This document shows, piece after piece, positions 25,259 to 33,332 of a stretch of 43,169 nt of DNA. The notes beneath the pieces are model-generated. The model was not told the origin of the DNA. It worked only from the letters and a program-made list of their open reading frames with translations, and ran no database searches. This DNA is from JBDRNO01 sp043811005 (GTDB taxonomy: Bacteria > Bacteroidota > Bacteroidia > NORP154), in the NCBI GenBank assembly GCA_043811005.1, contig JBDRNO010000192.1:1-43169 (forward strand), read 5' to 3'. Numbering within the stretch: the stretch's first letter is position 1; the number at the start of each line of letters is the position of its first letter. The translations under genes and the position numbers were made by a program.

Positions 25259-25819
25259 CTATTTTCTAACAATCTCAATTTCCCCATTCACTGCAAGCTT
25301 AATAACTTCAGATGGTTTAGAAAAATCCTTTTCGTTTCTACGCAAATTTACTATATAATCAACACCATTCAAAATATGTTCATTTATTTGTTTATAGTAA
25401 CAAGGGACAGGGCTGCCACTGATGTTTGCAGATGTTGAAACAATTGGCTTTTTGAATGCGCAGACCAATTTTCTGCAAAACTCATCTCGTGTTATCCTGA
25501 TGCCAATACTGCCATCTTCAGCCACAACATTACCTGCCAAACCTTTTGAATGAGGATAAATTACCGTAAGCGGGGTTCTTATATCAATTAAATCCCTAAG
25601 AGATGCTGGGATCTCAATTACATATCTCAACAGCATTTCCCGGTTGTCAGCCAAAACAATAAAACCATTATTTTTTTTACGTCTTTTTAGCTTTCTTATC
25701 TTTTCAACTGCCTCCCGGATAGTCGCATCACAACCAATGCCCCAGACAGTGTCGGTGGGGTAAAGAATAATTCCACCTGCTTTTAAAACTTTAATAGTTT
25801 TCCTAATTTCCTCTTCCAT
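25259..25819 (-). CDS. tsaC: L-threonylcarbamoyladenylate synthase (Sua5/YciO/TsaC family)
   Basis: Makes threonylcarbamoyl-AMP for the t6A37 modification of ANN-decoding tRNAs. The YrdC-fold motifs are clear: ILYPTDTVWGIGCDA (about 18-32), the KRRKKNNGFIVL substrate segment and STSANISGSPVP (about 127-138). At 186 residues it lacks the extra Sua5 domain, so the TsaC type fits best. Its start codon immediately follows the stop of the glycosyltransferase gene, indicating one transcript. Confidence 0.9.
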   Translation of the reverse strand: MEEEIRKTIKVLKAGGIILYPTDTVWGIGCDATIREAVEKIRKLKRRKKNNGFIVLADNREMLLRYVIEIPASLRDLIDIRTPLTVIYPHSKGLAGNVVAEDGSIGIRITRDEFCRKLVCAFKKPIVSTSANISGSPVPCYYKQINEHILNGVDYIVNLRRNEKDFSKPSEVIKLAVNGEIEIVRK

Positions 25820-26897
25820 TTACGTGCTTTTGTGAAGAAGGTCTTCTATTTCAATAGATGTTGCACATTTAAAATGTTCCTCCGGGCATCTTTTTAATCC
25901 GTGCAACCCACAAGGGCGGCAGTCTAAATCTAACTTAGTCTCTATAACTTTAGAATTATCAGATAATGGTCCAAACCCAAAAGCCGGTATTGTAGAACAA
26001 AATATGGCTGTTACAGGTGCATTCATAGATGAAGCGATATGCAAGGATGCAGAGTCATTCACATAATTCATTTTGGCATCCTTCATCAGAGCGGCTGTCT
26101 GTAAAAAAGACAATTTACCTGCCAAGTTCTGAATTTTATGATGCTCTGATTGATTAAGAATAACTTCACATGCATCACTGTCATCTTTGCCCCCCAACAG
26201 ATAAACTTCAAGGTCTCTATCGGTCTTCCTCAAAAATTCAAGCCATTTTTCTTTAGTAAATTGTTTGGTAAACCACACAGACATTGGGGCAATACAAATG
26301 TAATCTGTTGTTTTGAATCGCTCTACATGTTGATAATCACTTACACCGGGATATAATTTAGGCATGATGATCCCTTTAGGATGTATGTCCAACGGGGTGA
26401 ACTCACTATCAGTAATCTCCTTTACAAGCTCCAGGTTTCTTTCTGTTTCATGTTTGACCTCATCCCAACCCTCTCCTTTAGAATGGGGAGACACAACCCT
26501 CTTAAAATCCTTTGATTGAACAAAAGGAATTTGATGTTTTACGGAACTACTAAAAAGAAAAAAAAAACGGGTTTTTATTAAAACCAATGGTCTTTTTAGC
26601 TCCTGATAAAACAGTTATCAAACCTGTTGATAAAAACCTTTGCAGATTAATAACATAATCGTATTTTTTTATTCTTATCCGCCTGATGATATACCATAAA
26701 TGCCTGTATTTGCGTTGCTTTTTATTCCATATTATTAATTCGTTAAGGCATGGATTTCCTTTGAGAATATCTTCATTCCCTTTTCTTAATAAAAAATCAA
26801 TCACAGCTTCAGGATAATGTTGATGTAATTTCTCAATAACAGGTGTAGCTAAAATAACATCTCCTGCGAAAGCGGTTTGAATGATGAGGAATTTCAT
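25820..26897 (-). pseudogene. Family 9 glycosyltransferase (heptosyltransferase-like), frameshifted
   Basis: Two overlapping frames make one GT9 protein. The first starts at 26897 (MKFLIIQTAFAGDVILATPV, the classic N-terminus) and stops at 26550. The second runs to 25820 and holds YICIAPMSVWFTKQ, YLLGGKDD, the NDSASLHIASSMNAPVTAIF nucleotide-sugar site and a CGLHGLKRCPEEHFKC Cys cluster. The break is at a run of ten T (minus strand, about 26559-26568); nine T would fuse the frames to about 350 residues, normal for the family. This may be a sequencing error, a true mutation or a phase-variable tract. The downstream part also contains an SPHSKGEGWDEV segment that looks inserted. Members act in LPS or surface-glycan assembly. 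It lies 45 bp after dapD. Confidence 0.85.
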
Positions 26898-26942
26898 TAA
26901 TGAATATTTAAATATTGCAATTTTAATTGTTAAGAAATATTT

Positions 26943-27761
26943 TTACACCACTACATCATACTCCCTCAACGCCTCATTCAGAGAGGTCTTCAAATCGGTA
27001 CTTCTCTTGCGCTTACCAATTATTAATGCACATGGTACATTGTATTCGCCTGCCGGGAATTTTTTTGTGTAGGAACCGGGAATAACAACAGAACGGGAAG
27101 GGATAATACCTTTATATTCTTTTGGTTCACTTTCGGAAACATCAATTATCCTGGTTGATTTTGTCAAAACCACATTTGCACCTAACACCGCTTCTTTTTC
27201 GACCCTTACACTCTCAACAACAATACAGCGGGAGCCGATAAAACAATTATCTTCAATAATAACCGGAGCTGCCTGCACCGGTTCCAGAACACCACCTATG
27301 CCAACACCTCCGCTTAAATGCACATTTTTTCCTATCTGGGCACACGAGCCAACTGTAGTCCAGGTGTCGATCATTGTTCCGCAATCAACATAAGCACCGA
27401 TATTCACATAAGAGGGCATCATAACCACTCCCCTGGATAAATAAGAACCATACCGGGCAATAGCATGAGGGACGACACGAACGCCTAATTGCTCATAATT
27501 TTTTTTCAACGCAATCTTATCGTGAAATTCAAATGGCCCAACCTCAATGGTCTTCATCTTTTGTATAGGGAAATAAAGGATAACTGCTTTTTTAATCCAC
27601 TCGTTTACCTTCCACCCTGTCCCATCTGGCTCTGCAACACGGATCTCTCCTCTATCAAGTTGTTCAATAACACCTTTAATAGCATCTTGGATTGATTCAT
27701 TCTCCAGCAAGGTGCGATCTTCCCATGATGATTCTATTATTTGTTGAACTTCTTTAACCAT
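26943..27761 (-). CDS. dapD: Tetrahydrodipicolinate N-succinyltransferase
   Basis: Catalyses succinyl-CoA-dependent succinylation in the succinylase route to diaminopimelate and lysine. The 272-residue protein has a left-handed parallel beta-helix (about 105-215) with hexapeptide repeats, including YVNIGAYVDCGTMIDTWTTV and GGVGIGGVLEPVQAAPVIIE, near-diagnostic for DapD. The C-terminal KFPAGEYNVPCALIIGKR is also conserved. It is the first gene of a probable dapD, glycosyltransferase, tsaC transcript, divergent from ruvX. Confidence 0.95.
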   Translation of the reverse strand: MVKEVQQIIESSWEDRTLLENESIQDAIKGVIEQLDRGEIRVAEPDGTGWKVNEWIKKAVILYFPIQKMKTIEVGPFEFHDKIALKKNYEQLGVRVVPHAIARYGSYLSRGVVMMPSYVNIGAYVDCGTMIDTWTTVGSCAQIGKNVHLSGGVGIGGVLEPVQAAPVIIEDNCFIGSRCIVVESVRVEKEAVLGANVVLTKSTRIIDVSESEPKEYKGIIPSRSVVIPGSYTKKFPAGEYNVPCALIIGKRKRSTDLKTSLNEALREYDVVV

Positions 27762-27775
27762 TTTTATTGAAATTA

Positions 27776-27821
27776 CAAAGTTATATTCTTATCACAAAAG
27801 TAAATATTATCATTACCTTTG
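27776..27821. promoter_or_regulatory. Divergent -7 elements between dapD and ruvX
   Basis: TAACTTTG on the minus strand (27783-27776) faces dapD, and TACCTTTG on the plus strand (27814-27821) faces ruvX. Both fit TAnnTTTG and lie 15 and 24 bp from their start codons. Neither has a clear TTTG at the right distance. Confidence 0.4.
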
Positions 27822-27844
27822 CAATGTAAAATTTCAGACAATAA

Positions 27845-28267
27845 ATGGCAAGAATTTTAGCAATTGATTACGGAAGCAAAAGAGTAGGCCTGGCTGTTTC
27901 CGATCCGCAGCAGATCATCGCCAATGGTTTAACTACTGTTCATTCTAATGATGTAATGGAATATCTGCAAAATTATATTTCAGAAGAAAATGTAGAGTGT
28001 ATTGTTGTTGGCGAACCAAAACAGATGAACAATAAGCCATCCGGATCAGCCAAGATCGTTAACGGCTTTGTTAAAAATTTGAAAAAAAAATTACCCGGTA
28101 TTTTAATAGAAAAAGTGGATGAGCGATTCACTTCAAAGCTCGCCTCCCGGGCAATGTTAAACGGGGGATTAAAAAAAAAGGACAGACAAAATAAGGAATT
28201 GGTTGATAAAATAAGCGCAATATTAATACTGCAATCATATTTGGACATCAAAAATCGTAAATCGTAA
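27845..28267 (+). CDS. ruvX: Holliday junction resolvase-like protein YqgF
   Basis: The 140-residue RNase H-fold protein starts ILAIDYGSKRVGLAVSD, with the first catalytic Asp at residue 8. CIVVGEPKQMNN and VDERFTSKLA, with further acidic residues, complete the motif set. YqgF processes pre-16S rRNA in E. coli, and the resolvase role is by homology. The TAA stop is followed immediately by the def ATG, so the two are coupled. The last codons are formed by an AAATCGTAAATCGTAAAT direct repeat. Confidence 0.92.
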   Translation: MARILAIDYGSKRVGLAVSDPQQIIANGLTTVHSNDVMEYLQNYISEENVECIVVGEPKQMNNKPSGSAKIVNGFVKNLKKKLPGILIEKVDERFTSKLASRAMLNGGLKKKDRQNKELVDKISAILILQSYLDIKNRKS

Positions 28268-28858
28268 ATGATATTACCCATTGCAGCTTACGGAGACCCT
28301 GTTTTAAGGAAAGTCGCTGATGAAATTGAAGCTGACTATCCCAACCTCCGCGAATTGATAGAGAACATGTTTGACACTCTACACAATGCCAATGGGGTTG
28401 GACTGACTGCGTGCCAGGTGGGACTGCCAATCTCTCTGTTTGCAGTTGACGCAGCTCCGATTGCCAAGGAGAAGGGCAATGAGCACCTGAAAGATTTCAA
28501 AAAGGTTTTTATCAACCCCGAAATTATTGAAGAGAGGGGAAAAGAATGGAGTTACAATGAGGGATGCCTGAGTCTGCCTGATATCCGGGAAGATATTGTA
28601 AGAAAATTTCAAATACACATTGAATACTTTGATGAAAATTTCAATTTTTGCTCAGAAAAATTTTCCGGTTTGGCAGCCCGTATCATTTTGCATGAATTTG
28701 ATCATATTGAAGGAATATTGTTTGTTGATCGACTATCATTTTTAAAAAAACGGCTGCTTAAAAGAAAATTGACTGATATTTCAAAAGGTAAAATACAAGT
28801 AGATTATGAAATGAAATTTCCTTTGAAAAAAATTAAAACAAACGTTGATTCGATATAA
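28268..28858 (+). CDS. def: Peptide deformylase
   Basis: Removes the formyl group from nascent protein N-termini. All three signature motifs are there: GVGLTACQ (43-50; usually GxGLAAxQ, so Thr replaces the first Ala), EGCLSLP with Cys100, and HEFDH with His142, Glu143 and His146 as metal ligands and catalytic Glu. The 196-residue length is normal. It directly abuts ruvX. Confidence 0.95.
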   Translation: MILPIAAYGDPVLRKVADEIEADYPNLRELIENMFDTLHNANGVGLTACQVGLPISLFAVDAAPIAKEKGNEHLKDFKKVFINPEIIEERGKEWSYNEGCLSLPDIREDIVRKFQIHIEYFDENFNFCSEKFSGLAARIILHEFDHIEGILFVDRLSFLKKRLLKRKLTDISKGKIQVDYEMKFPLKKIKTNVDSI

Positions 28859-28917
28859 AATTAAATACAATAAAACTTAATGTGGACGAGCCAACAACCA
28901 AATAAGTTCCTGAAATG

Positions 28918-28994
28918 ATTACGCGAATCGCTAATCCAAAGCGAATGAAGCTAATATTGGGATTCGCCTAATTCGCATACAATTCGCGATTCGT
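28918..28994. repeat. Palindromic GAATCGCGAA repeat, copy 2
   Basis: ATTACGCGAATCGCTAAT at the left end and AATTCGCGATTCG at the right end are imperfect inverted copies, and the whole resembles 21251-21322. It fills much of the 225-bp gap after def; nothing else is seen there. Confidence 0.6.
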
Positions 28995-29083
28995 TTAATC
29001 ACTATTTTAACTAGGTGTTGCTAAAGTGACATAAAAAGTTGTTGCCCTTTTTGGCTAAAATTTGAAACCTAATGAACTAAAAA

Positions 29084-29629
29084 ATGAAAACAATAATTAA
29101 ACACTCCTTCCTATTATTAGCCCTGCCAATATGTTTGAGCATAGGAGCATGTAATTCCAGCAAAGAGAATTCATTGTCCAAAATTAAAGAATTGGAAAAT
29201 AAACTCTATTCAGATACTACAAAGGTGTTTGATAAGGCAACCGCAGATGATATTATAAAATTATATATTGATTATGCAAATAGTTATCCTGAAGAGAAAA
29301 TAGCGCCCGAATGCCTGTTTAAAGCGTCTGAAGTATCAATGGGCTTGATGCAATCTGCAAATGCAATTAAATATTTGGAAAAAGTTATCAAAGAATATCC
29401 TGATTACGAAAACGTTCCTACCTGCCTGTTTCTCCAGGGATTTATCTATGAAACACAATTGAATAACAATGTGATGGCACAAAAAGCTTATTCGATATTT
29501 ATAGAACAATATCCCAATCATTCTCTAACGGATGATGCCGAATTCTCACTAAAAAACTTAGGCAAAAGCAATGACGAGATCATCAGGGAATTTGAAGAAA
29601 AATTGGCTAAGGAAAAGGGTGAAATGTAA
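29084..29629 (+). CDS. Lipoprotein with tetratricopeptide-like repeats
   Basis: The 181-residue protein has a signal peptide ending LSIGAC, with Cys23 as lipidation site, followed by a polar linker. From about residue 60 there are TPR-like pairs of helices: APECLFKASEVSMGLMQSAN, YLEKVIKEYPDYENVPTCLF and YSIFIEQYPNHSLTDDAEF. The spacing resembles YbgF/CpoB and outer-membrane assembly TPR lipoproteins, but the assignment is only structural. It has no close operon partner and converges with folP. Confidence 0.8.
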   Translation: MKTIIKHSFLLLALPICLSIGACNSSKENSLSKIKELENKLYSDTTKVFDKATADDIIKLYIDYANSYPEEKIAPECLFKASEVSMGLMQSANAIKYLEKVIKEYPDYENVPTCLFLQGFIYETQLNNNVMAQKAYSIFIEQYPNHSLTDDAEFSLKNLGKSNDEIIREFEEKLAKEKGEM

Positions 29630-29704
29630 TTTTGGCAGTGAAAATAGTTTCTATTTAAAATTCTATTGGATTATTGTTGCGGGTTGCGGGTCATTCGATT
29701 AAAA

Positions 29705-29724
29705 ATCAATTTTATTAAATTGAT
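29705..29724. terminator. Weak AT-only hairpin between converging genes
   Basis: ATCAATTT and AAATTGAT form an 8-bp perfect stem with a TATT loop between the TPR lipoprotein gene and folP. The stem has only one G-C pair at each end region, so a terminator function is a guess. Confidence 0.3.
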
Positions 29725-29731
29725 ATTACGC

Positions 29732-30604
29732 TTACTTTCCAATTGTTTTTACAAAATTCACAATCTTAATTGCCTCCACCGCTTCCTTCACATCATGCAC
29801 CCTTAATATCTTTGCCCCGTTCATTAATGCAATTGTATTTACTATGGTCGTTCCGTTGAGGGCAACATCCGCTTTTCTCTCAAGCAATTTGTTTATCATT
29901 GACTTTCGGGATAATCCCACCAATAAAGGGAGTTCGAAAATCTTAAAATGAGAGAGTTTGCTGAGAATTTCATAATTATGTTCAAGGGTTTTTCCAAATC
30001 CAAAACCGGGATCAAGAATGATATCGTTTACACCCAAATCCATCAATTCGTTGACTTTTTGAGTAAAATATTGTATTATCTCTTTTACAACATCCTTATA
30101 TACAGGATTGTCCTGCATATTCCGGGGTGTTCCCTGAATGTGCATTAATATATACGGAACATTCATCCGGGCAATTGTCTTAAACATTTCTTCATCCATT
30201 GTTCCCCCTGAAATATCATTGATCATATCGGCTCCCTCATTAACGGCATGCTGTGCAACAGCGCTCCTGAAAGTATCTGCTGAGATAACCGCATCGGGAA
30301 ATTCTCTATGTACGGTTTTAATTGCGGGGATCAATCGCTTTAATTCTTCATTTTCATCAACATCATCCGCTCCGGGACGGGATGAATAACCGCCAATATC
30401 AATAATCCCCGCTCCCTCATCAAGCATCATTTTAACACGCTCAATGATCTCTCTTACACTCCCCGCTCTTCCACCATCATAAAATGAATCTGGTGCAACA
30501 TTCAGAATTCCCATAACTGCCGGAGAAGAAAGGTCAAATATTTTTCCTTTACAGCTCATAGTATTGTTATGAAAAAAAACCGTACTTTTAGTCTCTTTTT
30601 TCAT
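29732..30604 (-). CDS. folP: Dihydropteroate synthase
   Basis: Joins p-aminobenzoate to the pterin pyrophosphate in folate synthesis and is the sulfonamide target. The 290-residue TIM barrel shows VMGILNVAPDSFYDGG, DIGGYSSRPGADDV, MINDISGG, DPGFGFGKTLEHN and GLSRKSMI, covering the pterin and pABA loops. In many Bacteroidota the DUF1599 and DoxX-type genes lie divergently next to folP, as here, but a broken GxxExxY cassette has come between them. Confidence 0.95.
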   Translation of the reverse strand: MKKETKSTVFFHNNTMSCKGKIFDLSSPAVMGILNVAPDSFYDGGRAGSVREIIERVKMMLDEGAGIIDIGGYSSRPGADDVDENEELKRLIPAIKTVHREFPDAVISADTFRSAVAQHAVNEGADMINDISGGTMDEEMFKTIARMNVPYILMHIQGTPRNMQDNPVYKDVVKEIIQYFTQKVNELMDLGVNDIILDPGFGFGKTLEHNYEILSKLSHFKIFELPLLVGLSRKSMINKLLERKADVALNGTTIVNTIALMNGAKILRVHDVKEAVEAIKIVNFVKTIGK

Positions 30605-30614
30605 ATATTATAAA

Positions 30615-30643
30615 TTTGCAGTAAAATTACTAACATAACTTTG
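30615..30643 (+). promoter_or_regulatory. Promoter for the GxxExxY cassette
   Basis: TTTG (30615-30618), 17 bp and TAACTTTG (30636-30643) match the phylum consensus. It lies just outside the left inverted repeat of the cassette. Confidence 0.5.
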
Positions 30644-30655
30644 CAAATTGATTAA

Positions 30656-30700
30656 AAAATGCCACAAAGACACGAAGACACAAAGAAACACAAAGAAAAT
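30656..30700. repeat. Left terminal inverted repeat of GxxExxY cassette
   Basis: AATGCCACAAAGACACGAAG and the following ACACAAAG words reappear inverted at 31131-31176 (on the minus strand TGCCACACACCAAGACACTA, then ACACAAAG), with a few gaps. The two repeats enclose the GxxExxY gene. Confidence 0.5.
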
Positions 30701-30728
30701 TTTAAATATTGGCTACAAAGACACCAAG

Positions 30729-31130
30729 ATGCAAAAAGATAAATTTAAACCCCTATCCGATAAAGAAGAACAAATCGGTAGAGCTATTGTTGATGCTGCG
30801 TATGTTGTACATAAAAAGTTGGGACCAGGTTTACTGGAAAAAGTATATGAAGTTTGTTGGTGTCATGTAATGACTAAAAAGGGATACAAAGTTAAAAGAC
30901 AGGTAGACATACCTATTGAATTTGATGGAATAATTTTCGATGAAGGATTAAGATTAGATGCTATTGTGGAAGATCTTGTAATAACTGAATTTAAAGCAGT
31001 AGATGAGGTAAATCCTGTTTGAAAAGCACAATTACTAAGTCATTTAAAGCTAACTAATAAAAGATTAGGTTATTTGATAAACTTTAATGTACCATTAATA
31101 AAGAACGGCATTACAAGAATGGTTTTATGA
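30729..31130 (+). pseudogene. GxxExxY protein gene broken by an in-frame TGA
   Basis: The protein matches the GxxExxY family, with the name-giving motif GLLEKVY in LGPGLLEKVYEVC. It also has the acidic LRLDAIVEDLVITEFKAV segment, which resembles the D-(D/E)xK core of PD-(D/E)XK nucleases. At 31020-31022 a TGA follows VNPV. In the same frame the sequence goes on KAQLLSHLKLTNKRLGYLIN and ends MVL at 31130, the expected family C-terminus. A Trp codon (TGG) is likely the ancestral base set. The start is ATG at 30729; a TTG at 30648 would translate the inverted repeat. The cellular role of the family is unknown. Confidence 0.8.
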
Positions 31131-31176
31131 AAAACTTTGTGTAACTTAGTGTCTTGGTGTGTGGCAAAATATTGAA
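31131..31176. repeat. Right terminal inverted repeat of GxxExxY cassette
   Basis: AACTTTGTGTAACTTAGTGT followed by CTTGGTGTGTGGCA is the imperfect inverse of the repeat at 30656-30700. It begins at the gene's final stop codon. Confidence 0.5.
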
Positions 31177-31225
31177 ATTTGATACAATGAATATATAAAC
31201 TATCAAATTTACCTTTTTTTAAAAT

Positions 31226-31798
31226 ATGGACAAAACATCAGAACAATTCGATTTAGTCGTAAATAAAAGCAAAGAAATATTTACAAAAAAATTGCAGGAT
31301 TACGGTACTGCCTGGAGGATACTGCAAACAAGCTCTATCACCGACCAGATATTTATTAAAGCCCAGCGAATCAGAAGCATTGAGCAAAAAGGCATTAAAA
31401 AGGTGGATGAAGGCATTAAGCCTGAGTTTATGGGTATTGTAAATTATGCAGTAATTGCACTGATACAGCTTGAACTTGGTGAACTGAAACTTACGGAAAA
31501 CCCTCCCGGGCAACTTAACCTGCCATCTGAAGAAGCAATTGCTTTATATGATAAATTCATTATCCATACTAAAAACCTTATGGATGCCAAAAACCACGAT
31601 TACGATGATGCATGGAGGGATATGAGGATCAGCTCAATTAACGACCTGATCTTAGTGAAAGTGATGAGAATAAAGCAAATTGAGGATAATAAAGGAAAAA
31701 CCCTTATCTCGGAAGGTATTGATGCAAATTATTACGATATTATTAATTATGCTATTTTTGCCCTTATTAAACTGGAAGAGGAGAACATAACTTCATAA
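31226..31798 (+). CDS. DUF1599 protein (nucleotide modification associated domain 1)
   Basis: The 190 residues consist of two copies of one domain: KKLQDYGTAWRILQTSSITD…GIVNYAVIALIQLE (about 20-93) and AKNHDYDDAWRDMRISSIND…DIINYAIFALIKLE (about 113-186). The repeated DYxxAWR and NYAxxALIxLE motifs define DUF1599. Homologues occur in phage nucleotide-modification contexts, but the housekeeping Bacteroidota copy near folP has no proven function. Confidence 0.88.
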   Translation: MDKTSEQFDLVVNKSKEIFTKKLQDYGTAWRILQTSSITDQIFIKAQRIRSIEQKGIKKVDEGIKPEFMGIVNYAVIALIQLELGELKLTENPPGQLNLPSEEAIALYDKFIIHTKNLMDAKNHDYDDAWRDMRISSINDLILVKVMRIKQIEDNKGKTLISEGIDANYYDIINYAIFALIKLEEENITS

Positions 31799-31978
31799 AT
31801 TTATTAAAAAGAAATTATATAAAAAATTGAGTTAAGAATAAATTAAGATAATGTTGCTGGATATTGGGTGCTTGGTGGTATGTGCTGGTTACTGGTTTGA
31901 GTGAAAAACAAACAACCCAGAACCCATTAACGGTTTATTAAAACACTAAGGATAGATTTTAATATAAGTTCATTTAAT
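31797..31978. repeat. Leader-like dispersed repeat, copy 1
   Basis: This stretch, with AATGTTGCTGG, TGGGTGCTTGGT, ACAACCCAGAACCCA and a terminal AAGGATAGATTTTAATA, is repeated in the same orientation at 34430-34625. Internal CTGGGT and ACCCAG words can pair into a hairpin. It ends 7 bp before the DoxX-type start codon. Confidence 0.6.
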
Positions 31979-31984
31979 CTCCAG

Positions 31985-33280
31985 ATGAAAATCCTGACTA
32001 ACATCTCCCGTCTCCTTGTAGGGTCGCTCCTTATCGTCTCAGGTCTGATAAAGGCAAACGACCCACTTGGTTTTGCATACAAGATGGAAGAATATTTCTC
32101 TGCTGAGGTCCTGGGAATTGATTGGTTAATACCTTATGCTTTATCATTTGCCCTATTTATCTGTATTTTCGAAATAGTGCTTGGAATAGCAACATTATTG
32201 GGAACGAGAATAATATTAGTGACATGGGCAATACTATTGATGGCGGTATTTTTCGGATTTTTAACTTTTTATTCGGCATATTTCGATAAGGTTGCAGATT
32301 GCGGATGTTTTGGAGATGCCATGAAATTTACACCCTGGCAATCATTCACAAAAGATATTGTCTTATTAATATTTATATTGATTATATTTATAAATAATAG
32401 ACTAATTGAAGTAAACACTTTGAAGCAGGATATTATCTTTATGATATCATCAATCATTTTAATTGCTCTTTTCTCATTTGGAGTGATCTCCTGGGGTTTT
32501 CCTGTACTGTTCACTTTTATAACCTTTGTAATAATTTTACTCGCTAAAAATTTCATCCTCCTGTCACAAGCAAACCCGGGCATTAGTAAAATTGATTGGA
32601 TTGCTTTTGGAATCCCTATCCTCTTTTCACTTATTTTCTCTATTTACACTTTAATGCACCTGCCTATAAAGGATTTCAGGCCTTTTGCGGTTGGTAAAAA
32701 CATTCCAGAACAAATGTTGGTCCCTGAAGGTTCAGAGGAGGATGTTTACGAAACCATACTTGCCTATAAAAACTCCAAAACAGGTGAAGTAAAAGAATAC
32801 ACAACTGAGGATTATCCCTGGGATGATTCCACTTGGATTTGGGTAAGTACCGAAAACAAAATAGTGAAAAAAGGATACGAACTCCCTATTCACGACTTCA
32901 GTATCATCTCTCAAGATGGAGAGGATCATACGGAAATAATAATCAATTCTCCAAATTACAACTTTTTATTAATTGCTAATGATATTACCAAAACTAACAA
33001 AGATGTTCAGAAAGACATAAATACTTTTGCAGAAAACTGCAGCAAGGAAGGGATCTTTTTCATCGGTCTTACTGCATCCCCTTATGAAAAAATTGACGAG
33101 TTCAGACATGAGGTTCAGGCAATGTATGATTATTACATTACAGATGAATTAACTTTAAAAACAATTATTCGTTCAAATCCTGGATTAATGTTAATAAAAG
33201 GCGGTGTAATTATTAAAAAATGGCACTATAACGATTTTCCGTCTTTTGATGAGGTGTTAACTTTGATGAATGTTGATTAA
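31985..33280 (+). CDS. DoxX/MauE-type membrane protein, BT_3928-like
   Basis: The 431-residue protein opens with VGSLLIVSGLIKANDPLGFAYKMEEY and has the DCGCFGDAMKF motif, both marks of the DoxX/MauE-like family called BT_3928 in Bacteroidota. There are about six or seven hydrophobic helices in the first 220 residues. The remaining 200 residues form a soluble domain with a thioredoxin-like feel (NFLLIANDITKTN, FFIGLTASP, PGLMLIKGGVIIKKW) but no CxxC. A redox-related function is suggested only by MauE and DoxX relatives. Confidence 0.85.
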   Translation: MKILTNISRLLVGSLLIVSGLIKANDPLGFAYKMEEYFSAEVLGIDWLIPYALSFALFICIFEIVLGIATLLGTRIILVTWAILLMAVFFGFLTFYSAYFDKVADCGCFGDAMKFTPWQSFTKDIVLLIFILIIFINNRLIEVNTLKQDIIFMISSIILIALFSFGVISWGFPVLFTFITFVIILLAKNFILLSQANPGISKIDWIAFGIPILFSLIFSIYTLMHLPIKDFRPFAVGKNIPEQMLVPEGSEEDVYETILAYKNSKTGEVKEYTTEDYPWDDSTWIWVSTENKIVKKGYELPIHDFSIISQDGEDHTEIIINSPNYNFLLIANDITKTNKDVQKDINTFAENCSKEGIFFIGLTASPYEKIDEFRHEVQAMYDYYITDELTLKTIIRSNPGLMLIKGGVIIKKWHYNDFPSFDEVLTLMNVD

Positions 33281-33332
33281 TGTGTTTTTTTACATCTAAT
33301 TAGTTAAAATGAGCAACTAAAAATATTATAAA

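Noticed and set aside
30648..30728. TTG start giving a longer GxxExxY protein
   Set aside because: The added residues are translated from the ACAAAGACAC inverted repeat; the ATG at 30729 fits the family start.
31020..31022. UGA recoding (Trp or selenocysteine) in the GxxExxY gene
   Set aside because: nusB in this window ends at a TGA in normal position, so UGA is a stop; no selenocysteine insertion hairpin is evident, and the missing residue is expected to be an ordinary aromatic.
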